Source: Varroa destructor (lineage: Eukaryota; Arthropoda; Arachnida; Mesostigmata; Varroidae). Taken from it: 64,000 nucleotides of DNA. The position numbers were made by a program, and so were the translations under genes. This document shows, piece after piece, positions 52,999 through 64,000 of this stretch (position 1 is the first letter of the stretch; each line of letters starts with the position of its first letter). The notes beneath the pieces are model-generated. The model was given only the letters and a program-made list of their open reading frames with translations. It made no database searches and was not told the DNA's origin. The stretch is taken from contig NW_019211456.1 in the NCBI RefSeq assembly GCF_002443255.2, forward strand, positions 14,220,229-14,284,228, in the 5' to 3' direction.

Positions 52999-54178
52999 GT
53001 AAGTAAAAAGTGACTTTCGGTGAAGGAACAGCTGAGAGCTTCTTTTTCCAGAAATTTTCAATGACCTAATTAATGATTATATAGGGTAACAAGTGCTTTG
53101 TGACGTTCCAGCGATTGTTCATATAATTTCAGCTCTACGGATCTTGCCTTGGATAATATAGACATTGTCTAGGCTAGAGGCAGAAGTGAGCTTTGGACTA
53201 GGGTAGCACAGAGCACGCGTCCGTCTCCCAGCCATATACTACGGAAATCTCTTACTAAACAAAGAATATCAATGTACCCAATTACTACCGAATACATTTT
53301 TACCATTTTCTTTCGAAGTGCAATTGAATTATTGCAATAGTATGCTCAGGGACCGTTGGATTTTACCGAGTAGCGGGGATCTGCACTTGACAGTGGTCGT
53401 CGAACAAGGATAGCTCATACTTGTGTGCATTATTATAGTATAATGCACTGCGTACACAGTGATTGTCTTTTCAAGTACCTGCTGTGAATGGACAAGCATT
53501 GTGTGTGAGAGCTGAGGCAAGCATCGTTGTGCTTGAATGAAAACGGTGTCTATCGCTTCACGTATTTTGATTCTAGCAGCCTAAATATCATGCAAGGTTA
53601 TGCTGCTGGCCCAGAAGCACGAAACAAACGTCATACGCTGAAACATAAGAAGCTCTATGCCAGTCTTCATAAGCAGCTAGTAGGAAGTTTTACCGGTATA
53701 TAAGCACGGTAAGGCTACTTCTCGAGGCTTTTGAACCGTCTACAGCTTTGATGTCCTCCCGCTGTAATATAATATTTATAACAAAAACCGCATAAATCAA
53801 ATACAATTTTAAAATCAAGCACTAATAAATGTTATAGTACGTCCGAATCACTCGATCTCGTCAAGTGACGAAATCAATGAGTTGAACATTTGTCGACCAC
53901 GCGGCAGACGGCTATTGTGAAAAGTACAGGTTTTTTGTCCTTCGCAAACGCCCATGCTTCATTGTGATGATAAACTTTTTTTTTATTAACCTGGCAATCT
54001 CCGGTCAAAAGCTGAACGGCCCTATTACCAACTTAATGTGAAGAGGGTTTTTTTGTGTTGGTGAATCAGCGCGTCATTTTGATAGCCCCGCCAGTATGGT
54101 GGTGCGGCAAAGGGCAACCTACATGAATAACTTTAAGCTAATTGCATAGTCTAAAGTGATTTTTTGCCTTCCTGGCAG

Positions 54179-54365
54179 AATGCCCTGCCTTCAAGTTGAC
54201 GGTGGTGCACGCGACATTCTCTATGACGCCTATTGGAACACGCCTATAGATCTATTATCCTCTGGCATTCTTCCTCTCTACTATCAAGGCCGTCGACATG
54301 AACGACTGTTTCACGTTTTCACTACGAGAATACTCATAGAATGGGCCGATTATACAATAAATAAG
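54179..54365 (+). CDS. Probable exon, unknown protein (62 codons)
   Basis: A good acceptor (cttcctggcag) and a donor AAG|gtaaat bound an open frame with an ATG one base inside the exon. It reads MPCLQVDGGARDILYDAYWN, continues with PLYYQGRRHERLF and ends DYTINK in phase 0. The exon at 58908 can be read from its first base as GTG CCA AAG ATG, also phase 0, so the two could be spliced together and would make a protein of about 261 residues. I recognise no domain. It could also belong to another transcript. Confidence 0.4.
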
Positions 54366-55116
54366 GTAAATAAGGAGTTTAACAAATATTCATCTTACTG
54401 TCGACTGGCTTAACGACGTCACCCATAAAACTGGGCGGAACTAAGGCCCATTGAGAGCATTAAGTATGCATAAGGTGCACAAATTATCTACTTAACTCCG
54501 ACTATTAGCCCGGACTCGATGTCGGGGTAACGTTAATTATCCTTGAGTTGGGACTTGGCCGATGTGATACATTCGAATGTTGTACACATTAAGCGATATT
54601 ACATTCAATACTCTCGATTCAACACTCGAGTGCTCGATTTGTTTCGACAACTTGCCTGCAATACCCGCGGTCATAGCTTCAAAGAGTGCTATTTTATTGT
54701 ATGCTAATTATAGCGGCAAATTGGGTGAAATGCCACCAGTAAGGGAAAATGGTGTATCGGCGTGATAGATAACAACGTAGACAATCATAGGTCTTATTAT
54801 ACTTTGACACTGATTCATTATATACCAGTTATGTTTCGCATGAACCTATGTATAGGCGTGCGTAGCCCAAGAAGCTAGAAAATGCAATGGCGTTCTCTTA
54901 TCGAGCCACGGTCTTTTTGGGAAAAAAAAAGGTAATTCTTAGATTACCCGATAGCGCAACTGCCCAGAAGAGCCTAGAGGATTGAAAAATGTAATTCATA
55001 AAAAACACGCTTAGATGATATTAGTTGATGCAATATATACGATATCCATTAGGCCATGCTTATTGTGCATTGGGTCGTTTCAATTGAAGAAAAAGAAACA
55101 GTACTAGCATAATTTC

Positions 55117-55264
55117 TGTGTTTCGAGTCTTACGTTAGATATCGCCGCCGAGCACTCCGTCAGACAAGTGGGTCCCGCCACGAGGCACAATGTGTCTACA
55201 CCGGGGATCGAACACAACGAGTCCATAAGCGTGCAAATACGTCGTTGATTAAGCTGTCACGGGT
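55117..55264 (-). repeat. tRNA-derived SINE copy
   Basis: On the minus strand the copy starts near 55264 with an A-box-like GACAGCTTAATCAACG. A B-box-like GTTCGATCCCC follows at 55213-55203, about 40 bases further on, which is the spacing of a pol III internal promoter. After the tRNA-like head comes a unique body that includes GGCGGCGATATC and ends CGTAAGACTCGAAACACAG. The tRNA arms do not pair well, so it is not a tRNA gene. A related body fragment sits at 8924-8992. Confidence 0.6.
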
Positions 55265-55499
55265 ACATACTGATAAACCATTTTTCATACTGTTGAAAAG
55301 CTTCACAAAAACAGCCAACCGTTCTAAGATAAGCACCACGTAAAAATATGAAATGTATTTAACTGCCGAAATCCGAATCATCCTTTCATTTACTACTAAA
55401 TGTCATATTAGAACTACAGATTTCAGTGAATTTGATATAAATAGGGCGAGTCGCTTGCAGTAATCGAGTTAATAGCTCAACGATTTTGAAGTTGTCGAA

Positions 55500-56215
55500 A
55501 TTCTCTTATTAAGTCGCAACGGCGTTTCGGAGACGTGCGACCGTCTTCCAAGTTCACCGTGGGTGCTAGTAAACCCTCCTATGGGCTAGCTCATTCGTTG
55601 TCTGTGGGACCCGTTGGGCTAGAACCCGCGCACCGTTCAAAAGAGCGCCCAGTTAGAAGCAAAACTGCCATGGATAGCCCACTCTGCCGTACATTTTGGT
55701 GGCCGGTCAGCATGCCACACGGACGAATGCTGCTTGTCTACAGGCCTATAAACCGAGTATGCTAAGTTGGTGTAACGTTCTTTGCCGAGGGCTGAACAGC
55801 CGGAATGAGGACGACCGCATACTGTGTCGATGTTATGTCAGTGACGACCCCGTTAGCCTGATTGCGCTTTGCTTAGATCTACCGGCTGCTACAAAAGGTA
55901 ATGGACCCGACGCATTAGCAGACTTGCGTGGCGCTCCCAAGCAGACGGAGTTTGGGTTTCCCTTTAAAATTAATATTCTCGCAAGAAGAGACATTGGCGA
56001 AGTCAACGCACTCGAACTATTCTCTCTCACGCGGCCGGATTGAAGCTGTCGTAGCAACATCATTGGCTATTGTAGAGTCGTACTTTCCTGTCGTTCAGTT
56101 TGTCCGAGCGAAATTAGATCGCGACTGTCGGCAGGCTGCAAGGCATCTGTGTCGTGCTAACGAAGGCCCACATAAATGCCCCTTTCGGGCAAATGGACGA
56201 TAGTGTGTCGAGTAG
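55500..56215. other. G+C-richer open stretch, unassigned
   Basis: Frames of 76-115 codons overlap on the plus strand and one on the minus strand. None shows a known motif or clear splice sites. The block lies in the intron between the possible exon at 54.2 kb and the exon at 58.9 kb, next to the SINE, so it may be transposon-derived. Confidence 0.3.
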
Positions 56216-56565
56216 TTAATGTACTGAAAAAAAAAACAAATGGACAAACTGCATATACACATGCGCAGTTGAATATACATGATCATAAATCGTTACAAAA
56301 AGCTGGGCTTTATGTTTAACGAAGTTTAAACATTACACGATACTGCATCTGATTCCATTCTTATTTCGAAATTTCTATTAAGCATGATTGTCTAATGAAC
56401 ACTTTGTCTTAGCGTGGAACATCGAACGGCAAGAGGATTAGCTGGTAATTATAAATACATTTAAAAGAATGCATCTGAGCTTAACCTCAAGCTGAACGAC
56501 CTTAACATTAAGTATATTTATGTTGATATTTATAATGTAGCGTAATTGTCTAGGTTGTTTGTTTT

Positions 56566-56715
56566 ATGTATAAACTTGCGCTGGACACCGATATTACGCA
56601 CGAAGATCAGCTGCCATTCGTCGACTACGATCAAGATGGAGCCTTCTACCCATGCGCAATGCTTAGCTACGTAGATAAACATACTAGAAACCACTCATCT
56701 CTAAAAAGAAAATGA
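56566..56715 (+). CDS. Short open frame with an EF-hand-like loop
   Basis: This 49-residue frame starts at an ATG and contains FVDYDQDGAFYPCAM. The D-x-D-x-D-G core resembles a calcium-binding loop, but position 12 is not Glu or Asp and no flanking helices are evident. There are no convincing splice sites. It is probably a chance frame or an exon relic. Confidence 0.12.
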   Translation: MYKLALDTDITHEDQLPFVDYDQDGAFYPCAMLSYVDKHTRNHSSLKRK

Positions 56716-57359
56716 GAATTCGCAATCAACAATATGAAAATTACTGTTATCCACAAACGTTCCCTATTTATTACCACGAATCTACTGTTAAAGAAATCCT
56801 GTAACGAACAAATTGCTAAGGCCACCAGGCCACTGTAAAACGGCCGTTGTTTGTATTATCAAGTAAACAATCAGAAATGCTTAAGAATAATAATAATAGC
56901 CTCTCATGCAGCAGTTGAGCCTGTGCAAGGCCAATGCCTTATTGCAATAATGATGGTACAATGCCTTGAATTAGGTGCCACAGGCTCGAGCGTAGTATAG
57001 AGAAATGCAGAACTCTAAGGCCTGCACGAAATCTTCTTAGCCCTAACAAGGGTCCGTTGGCTGGTCGGCTTGTTTGCAGGATAGCCAGTTAGACAGGTCA
57101 ATATCATTCGATCTGTTACCGAACCCCCTACAAAGTACGGGCAGCAGCGGAGCTAATGACGCAAGCGTGGCAATAACACGCCCTCACCTGCTTTGAACTA
57201 CCCTTGCAGTGCAATAGAAAATAAGCAAGAAACACTTCCATTGTGCCAGGGAGAGCCCCTTCAGAATCCCTTTCTCAGCTCAGTCTACTCATTAAGCGAT
57301 TAAAGACATAACTCTATTTATCAACGTGGGCAATATGTCTTGACGTACGCTGGCGGGCC

Positions 57360-57381
57360 ACCGTCGCCGCCGCCGCCGCTG
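57360..57381. repeat. (CCG)n-type repeat
   Basis: A short imperfect run of GCC/CGC triplets in otherwise A+T-rich intergenic DNA. Confidence 0.8.
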
Positions 57382-58916
57382 CCTTGCAATGAAATTTTTA
57401 GGCCATTACAGACACTGCCTCACAGGACGCACCTTCCGATGACGTCTGCCAAAGGGACCATTCTTTTCAGAATGAGAATACAATAACAAAAGCCTGTGCC
57501 TAAGTCTATTTGCACCAGTGAATCATAATACGACTGTGGTCCCCGCGAACGCAAATATCTCACTGCAAATACCGCTAGCCTACTCGTTGTTACAATTCTG
57601 GCAAGGCAATATAAACCTAGCGCTACCTAACATATCTATTCCATAAAAGATATGTAACAAGATGCGTATAGGTCACTAGACCTTAAAAAAAGGGGTTGCA
57701 TCGCGGTCATACAAGTACACTAAGGGGCTCAGCGACTCATCGTTTTATTCCTTTGAGTTACTTCGAGACAAAGATACAAGCCAAACTGAAACGAGCAAAA
57801 AGGAATCCATGCCAATTTAGCGTGCCATGTTAGATTCATGTACCGAAGGTGAAATGTTGCATATGGTGGAGTGTATATGACAACCTGATCTTTACAAGCA
57901 TATTCGGATGGATAATACCTAAACGCGGTATATTCAATCCGCCGGAATGCCGCTAAATTGTTGGCCTTTCTGTTCCATGAAGTCTATCCATGGACAACTT
58001 GATAGTACGAGCTGGCATTCGCGAATCGAGATCGAGGGCGTTGTTCGATGCAGATCTATTACTAGCCAGACCATTGTGGGTTGGCTGTTACACGTATTCA
58101 GCTGTTGAGTATCTGTCGGTACATGTCGGTAAATAGTCCATGTGTAGCAACCTGTTGATATATATTTGGCAATTGCAAATTGAGAAATATAGGAGAAACA
58201 AAAAATGTCACAAAATTAAAATCTGACAAACTGGTTCTTTATGCGGAGATCGTTTTATTTCTTAACCACTAGCAAATATGTACGGCAATATGATCATTCA
58301 GAAGAGGTTCGCTTCAGACGAAAACCTATTGTAATTTAAAAAAAAATTGACGTGGAAAATTTCTGTCCGTGAAGTGGCCCGTCTACACGGAGTGCATCTA
58401 TAATACAAGAGATCGACTGAATCTGTAAATTAATCAATCACCTGTTTTCTATGAACATAAATCCGCTCACAAACAATGATAATAACGGTTGAGTCGAATG
58501 AGACCCTTTGGCATTGAGTCTGGCTAGTGGTGGATCAAATTAGCGTTCAACGTAGATGTTTTTAATGCGATAAGTAGGTAAAAATGTACAATATCTTCTT
58601 TTCCCAGTGTCATATAGATTTACAACAGAATTTCGCATAGCTCCACCATTGTAGAACCTGTCCCGTGTCAATCATTTTAATCATTCAGCTAACAAATTCA
58701 CAGGTCCGGTATTTGGTGATGTTATTTCTGACGTGAACATAGCGGATACATTTTTTTTCTTGTCTGATAGATGACCAACGCGACAGACATCCATTCTACG
58801 GGTTATCATGCTTCCAACGTACACGTTCCTATATATGTACAATGTATTAGAGAAGCACGGACTTGGAAATATGCGAAAGTATTGACGGCTTGTTTTCTAC
58901 CTTTCAGGTGCCAAAG

Positions 58917-61542
58917 ATGTCATACAGCAGGCCACGCTTCGTGCCGCGTACCTATCATCGCAATTATTTAATAGGCAGTTCCCTGTATACAGACGCCATC
59001 ATTGATCTGAACGTGCGCCGCGGAAGACCAATGTATTACTCATCGTCGACGTTACCTACCTCACCCTATACATACTCAGATAGGTATAGATCGTTTATTT
59101 AATTACGCTTTACCATTTCTCTCGTGGGACAAATCTTTAGTTACTCTAATGGTTATGTTGTGGATCAATGCTCTATATACTGTACATAGATGCTGTAGTA
59201 TTTGGTCAAATAAAACACGAGTTTATTTTTACTTGAGAAATATACCGAGCTAAAAATTCAGTCAGGCTGTAGTAAGTCGGGTATTATTTCTTTCCCAATG
59301 AATAGTTGAATAAATTTAGTTAGCAACTACTTTCGCCTTATTCTAAGCGTTATTGAATAAGTTCGACGACAAGACTAACTTTGCATATTTGCGACGGAAC
59401 CAACGAGTACTTTCGAAGTATATAAATTGATGAGGAAATCCAAAATAAGTTACACGTTAAATCGCTAATGTTTTTTTTGCACATTTTTGGACAGATTCAA
59501 CGCGTCACGACGCGGCATTAGGTTGCACGACGACGACGTCTATCAAAAGACCACATCTCGACTAGCAACTCGAGATAAGCTGAGGCATCATGAAGATATG
59601 CATAAGGCCTTTACCGGATGGTACGTAGAGGCAGTACTCACTTGAGGCATGCGTCTAGCAATCAGCATGTAAACCATTGTATACTGGCCACAACAGCTAG
59701 CATTGCGAAAGATTCTCTCAGACGCGGAGAATGCTCAGGTCCTCTGACTTAATTGTTTTGAAGTATTTTTATAGCCTGATACTTTTACTCGACGTTACAA
59801 TACCTTGTTCGTCACGACCGTCCAATTAAACGCTTTGATTTCTAAGACAAGATATCACTTTTAGCTATTTGGCAAGATCTTGCGCCACTGTTCCGGTTTA
59901 CAAGTCCTTTACCGTATAGGCGAAGGAATTACCTAGACTTTTCGAGTTTCACTTTTGAGCTAAATGTCGAGAAAGGGGTGTTATCTGTTCTTGTAATTAT
60001 TGCTTTGAATGTACAGAGTGGGAATGGCCGTCACCTTACACTGTAGCTGGAGTTTCTAACATTAAACAAAACTATGATTCCGCCATAAGCATCTTCGGTT
60101 CGACGCAAGGAAAGTACCGCCCTACCCGCCGACGTCTGCCAAACGGAATGCTATCTACCTTCTCTTCCATAAGGCCAACCTTCCTCTACCTCTGACTATT
60201 ACTAAAAGGACCCTATTCTTATGTCATGTTTTCTCCGTTGCTTGATCGCCTTCAGGCACTCACCGAGCTATATGCCCCTCTACTCGATTCAAGGTTATGA
60301 CCCAGCGAGGGTTCCATTCCAACGACGGATGTACCTTATTGAGCCAATTCAACTCCACTCCCAGCATGCCGCGCACGGGCGCTTCATGGAAAACCGACGG
60401 GTTAGTGTTATCATTAGTTAATAGGATCAAACAATGGCTTGGGAGTAGCATGACGCCTATATGTTTCACAGATCGTATGCTCAGGGAATAGATGCATGTT
60501 TGTGTTTGGGAAGCTTTTCCAGTTCATTTATCAGTCGAATCATTTACTGCGTCAGTTTGCTTGCAGAAATCACAACAACGTCTACCCGCAGGTCGCAATG
60601 TTATTAGTTGTCTGTCACAAATAAATTTTTCGTTGATTGAAGATTTCCGGCTATAACTAACCATAACCAGTCTTACTAAAGGGAGTAACGTACTGATAAT
60701 ACTGCATATGCAGGCATAATAATATACATGAGTATAGTGTCACTGGTTCTAAACGTAGTGAGGGTCATAATGTCAATACTAGATTTGTTTAGTCATGCAT
60801 CTTGTAACTGTGTATATCTATGAATTGTTTTTTTTTTTTTTTTTTTTATATATCTATAGTCAACGTTAGTTTCTTTATAAAAGACAGTGCGATTTGGGTG
60901 CTTAGTGCCAAACAAATACCAAAAAAAAAAGACGTTAATGCTTATTGATAACGAAGTACTACGTTTGCATATAACTTAAAGGTATCGCTGTTCGAGTTAA
61001 CGCATCGACGCTAATATGAGACACGACGTGGAGCCCAAAGACTTTTCATTATATTACTGTAGAATAAATCGGGGTTTATTTAAATTATGACGGTTAAATA
61101 CCTATATACATACACGCATGTTTGGAAACACGTTTGCAACGTTTTGATTCAGCAAAATATATCCTGATGCCCGCAGTTAGAAGTGTAAAAATTCTTAGTC
61201 GACTGAATTTTTATGTGGAACTGTCATTGTTGACAGGCCGTTATAGTCACCAGCTCGGCGCTTACTAATTCAAAAGTAAAAATCTTGATCTTGTACACGC
61301 CATACAATGTTAACCATCTGCCCTGATACTCGACTCGTTGTCACCGACCAACGGCGCAATCGGGATGTACGCGTACGTGGAATGGACAGCTCCGTTTTAT
61401 GCACGAGCTCTGGGAGCAGGAGCGTGACGAGGAGAGGCGATCGCGAATTCGTTCGTTCTACAACAAGAGCGGAGCGCCTCCTCAAATCCCGCACCATCGA
61501 CTTTTCTCTCGACCTCCTGCGGTCTACCAGTTATTCTATTAG
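58917..61542 (+). CDS. Unrecognised Tyr/Arg/His-rich protein, four exons
   Basis: Exons 58917-59083, 59495-59620, 60256-60400 and 61390-61542 join in frame (phases 2, 2, 0) into 196 residues and a TAG stop. Acceptors are tacctttcag, ttggacag, gccttcag and aatggacag; donors are gtatag, gtacgt, gttagt. I chose the ATG at 58917, nine bases into its exon. The protein starts MSYSRPRFVPRTYHRNYLIG, has a basic middle and a Glu/Arg helix LWEQERDEERRSRIRS, and ends RPPAVYQLFY. There is no signal peptide or membrane segment. The pattern Y-x-R-N-Y followed by Y-x-D-x-I recalls insect thick-filament proteins such as flightin or myofilin, but that is an unverified impression. A fifth, upstream exon at 54179-54365 is possible. 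The frame continuity is seen; the identity is unknown. Confidence 0.6.
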
Positions 61543-62041
61543 GTGAGGAGCCAGACAAACCTGTATTTTTGACAGGGTACAGATATATTTATTGACATAT
61601 TGATTGGAGCATTGGCGCTTAGTTAAAAGGTTACAACGAAAGAATCGTCTGCTCCACAATCAGCACCAGATACGCCGGGACCTGCCGGACACAGGCCAAA
61701 GTGCCCTGGTTACGAAAAACTGGATTGCTCGAATTAAAACCAGCTGTATACACAGATCTGCCGATGTGCGCAGCAGGAGCTACATCTAAGCGATCACCGA
61801 AGATTTGCATTTGGTGCTTGTAGAGAGCACTCGTATGTTTGATATACATGCTGCGATTCATAGACAATTCGACTGAAAGCAATCGATGAGTCAATGGTAT
61901 ACGATGGACAATCTGGTTTCAGGTAGACGGGATTCAGGCGCAGTTTGAACAGTGGCATCTACAGTACCATGTCCAGTACCTACCATAGCATAGATAGGAA
62001 ATCCGCACGAGGACGAAATTTGACGATGTAGCTCTACGATG

Positions 62042-62047
62042 AATAAA
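62042..62047 (+). terminator. Poly(A) signal AATAAA after the 58.9-61.5 kb gene
   Basis: The hexamer lies 500 bases after the TAG at 61540-61542 and just ahead of the next ATG at 62095. It is a reasonable 3' end for the upstream gene. Confidence 0.3.
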
Positions 62048-62094
62048 CAGCCTACCAAGCACTTTCTTATATTTGGCCTATCTCATATTTTACC

Positions 62095-63218
62095 ATGCGA
62101 GTGTTTAATCGGCTTATTAAAAAACAGTTCAATAACGTTATGATTCAGCAGGAAGCATTTAGGCTCAATAAAGTGTTGAACATGTCTTATGCTTTAAACT
62201 TTACAGCGGTGCTAGCAGTCGCCATTCTCTTTTCAATGTCATTTACGTTCACACGGTACACCAGAAGGTGTCGAGAAAGGTAAGGACTGCACAAGTGACG
62301 CCCCTTGATACTATCAGACATATTAATGAATAGACCAATGAGAAGTATATAGATAACTTACCTATTCTAAGCAGATTATTACTGTTACGGCATGGGAACT
62401 GCCCCGTTTTTCCGAAACATCAATCTGTTCAATAGGGATATATCCTGCACCGTAAAGCGCGGGCACTGCATATTCCTATTTCTTACCTGGGCTTCATATT
62501 TTATTTTCAAAGTGCCCTTCAAAGGTTTGGCGTACTATAAAAATTAGTACGCAGAAAAGAAAGCTGATTTATGCTTTCTCCCTATGTGACGCATTGAAAA
62601 AGAGGAAAACGTTATCTTTGAAATGTAATAAGTGAAACCATCAATTATATGCGGTTCCTATCCATTTATTTATTCCACTAGTTCTTAATAGATAGAAAAA
62701 ATCCCAACTATTTAACATGATAAATATCTTAGATTCTTGTGTACATGATAACTGAACACGAACGGGGAAACTCGTGAGAGCTTTTCGCGTGACAGTCGAT
62801 ATCTCCGCGATGACACGTCTATACACATCTATTCGATATCTAGAAAAATCTTTTGACTACTTTATAAGATGACAATTTAGTCGCTCACATTGTCCAGAAT
62901 CATACCGGGAATGGGTTCGTCTCTCTTGTCTAGCAGAGATGTCAATATTTAACGCCAAAGTGGAATTATTCAATGAATAATATGCCTGTTAGGGTGCGGC
63001 TAAGAGTCCCTAACTTGATATGCTCTGCAATGTACGATAGCAGGACTAGCGGAAGTGGGTCACAAGAAGACGAGAACGCCCAAAATAGGCAAACATTCTT
63101 CTTTCTTATAGGGGCTGCGATGTCTACGTACGTTCTCGATAACATCATGGCCGAACTTCTGACCGCAGTGGCAGAAATGTCCTGTACCAAAAAAAAACAG
63201 CCACCGAAGTCATTGTAA
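62095..63218 (+). CDS. Putative small membrane protein, two exons
   Basis: Exon one, 62095-62279, starts ATG in the context ttttaccATG and ends GAAAG|gtaagg. Exon two, 62993-63218, follows gcctgttag and ends TAA. The join is phase 2 and in frame and gives 136 residues. Residues about 32-52 form a hydrophobic segment (LNFTAVLAVAILFSMSF) followed by the basic RYTRRCRER. A second, weaker hydrophobic stretch (TFFFLIGAAMSTYVL) lies in exon two, after an acidic Ser/Glu/Asp linker. The C-terminus is Lys-rich. The frame stays open upstream of the ATG to an acceptor-like aaacag at 62050, so an earlier exon is possible. AATAAA occurs at 63485. I recognise no family. Confidence 0.4.
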
Positions 63219-63484
63219 CTTAGAAGTTGCAGATGTAATTATTTGTTAGCGGGCGCATGATATTCAAATGAATCCAATTCTAATGTAATTTATAACGCGC
63301 CTTAGCTTAACTTGCGTCGGTAATATAGTACATGTAGATGGTGATTAGAAATGGCTTGTTTGCATGCATGACAAATGATTCGATACGGGACATCTGGTCA
63401 TGCAGACACCTGTTGAAATCTGAGGATCTTTTTTTGCCAGCTACGTATGAACGCGCGTCATACAGTGTATTTTCTTACGTCTAT

Positions 63485-63490
63485 AATAAA
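63485..63490 (+). terminator. Poly(A) signal AATAAA
   Basis: The canonical hexamer lies about 270 bases after the stop of the putative membrane-protein gene. It fits the 3' end of that transcript, if the gene is real. Confidence 0.3.
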
Positions 63491-64000
63491 GCCTGGAGAT
63501 ATTTCGTCGATCCATCACAAATAATATTAGGCGAATGTACTAGAAAAAAAACGGTGTATGAGATCTCTCATTAGTTGCTCGCTCGTTATCATACGAAGTC
63601 CTCCTCATATCTGTACATATTATAAACCATGTGCAAACAAAAGACAGTCGTAATCTATTTCATCAATGATCCTATAGACGATACCTGACCGTTGCCTGGT
63701 CTATACGGCTTGGCAATTCATAGTTTCGTCTTCTTCTATAGTCAACAAAAAACAGAAATGGCTTCTGACTGCAGTGATTAAGGCACTTTCCGCCGGCCTG
63801 AAGCGACGAGTACGAGACAGTGCCGTATACAGATTTGTATTCCCTTTCAGACATCAATCGTACTGCCAACTGTATCTACGGAATATATGCTTCGTATATA
63901 TTATTAAATATAAAAATAATTCTGTGACCATTACGTTGTTCCCATGCACAGTCGGGATTACATGACCACCTTTGTCTTTCTTGTTTAGTACTTCGTTTTA

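Noticed and set aside
54577..54765. Frame containing LECSICFDNLP, like the start of a RING finger
   Set aside because: The remaining Cys/His ligands are absent and there are no supporting splice sites.
61307..61546. 79-codon frame at the last exon of the unrecognised gene
   Set aside because: The phase set by the preceding exon and the acceptor at 61389 selects another frame, which ends at the TAG at 61540.

Overview
The window looks like ordinary nuclear DNA from an animal, most likely an arthropod and perhaps a mite or another chelicerate. It is A+T-rich and sparsely coding, with short exons bounded by GT...AG, AATAAA poly(A) signals, many microsatellites, a decayed R1/Jockey-type LINE and a tRNA-derived SINE. 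I see no operons, no bacterial-style genes, no CRISPR array and no rRNA or functional tRNA gene. The taxonomic guess is an inference; only the eukaryotic gene structure is seen directly. Most long open frames in the window are chance openings.

The one gene I can name with confidence is kynureninase, on the + strand from about 27.28 to 43.33 kb. I assembled twelve coding exons by hand. Every junction keeps frame, and together they encode 445 residues, close to the 465 of human KYNU. The pyridoxal-phosphate lysine, the phosphate-binding and ring-binding residues and the substrate-site Ser, His, Trp and Asn are all recognisable. A short upstream exon carrying the start codon is still missing. 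The long fourth intron (31.27-36.48 kb) holds a strong hairpin and two G+C-richer blocks.

Downstream of KYNU (43.3-52.9 kb) is mostly intergenic DNA with the LINE remnant at 48.6-49.8 kb. From about 53 to 61.5 kb there is a second + strand gene: four exons joined in frame give a 196-residue Tyr/Arg/His-rich protein I do not recognise, with a possible upstream exon at 54.18 kb and a possible transcription start near 52.96 kb. A two-exon frame at 62.10-63.22 kb would encode a small membrane protein of 136 residues. The SINE lies at about 55.12-55.26 kb, with a related fragment at 8.92-8.99 kb.

Upstream of KYNU (0-27.2 kb) I identify no gene by homology. A G+C-richer belt at about 10.3-17.7 kb contains what may be the 5' end of a minus-strand gene: an ATG exon at 14.56 kb with a perfect donor, and a 24-base micro-exon at 11.43 kb in the same phase. 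At 21.49-21.76 kb an open frame resembles the first part of a histone-2B fold. A 60-base foldback lies at 19.54-19.60 kb. I found no convincing new biological system. The most useful leads are the kynureninase gene model with its unusual substitutions, the unrecognised 53-61.5 kb gene, and the histone-like frame.
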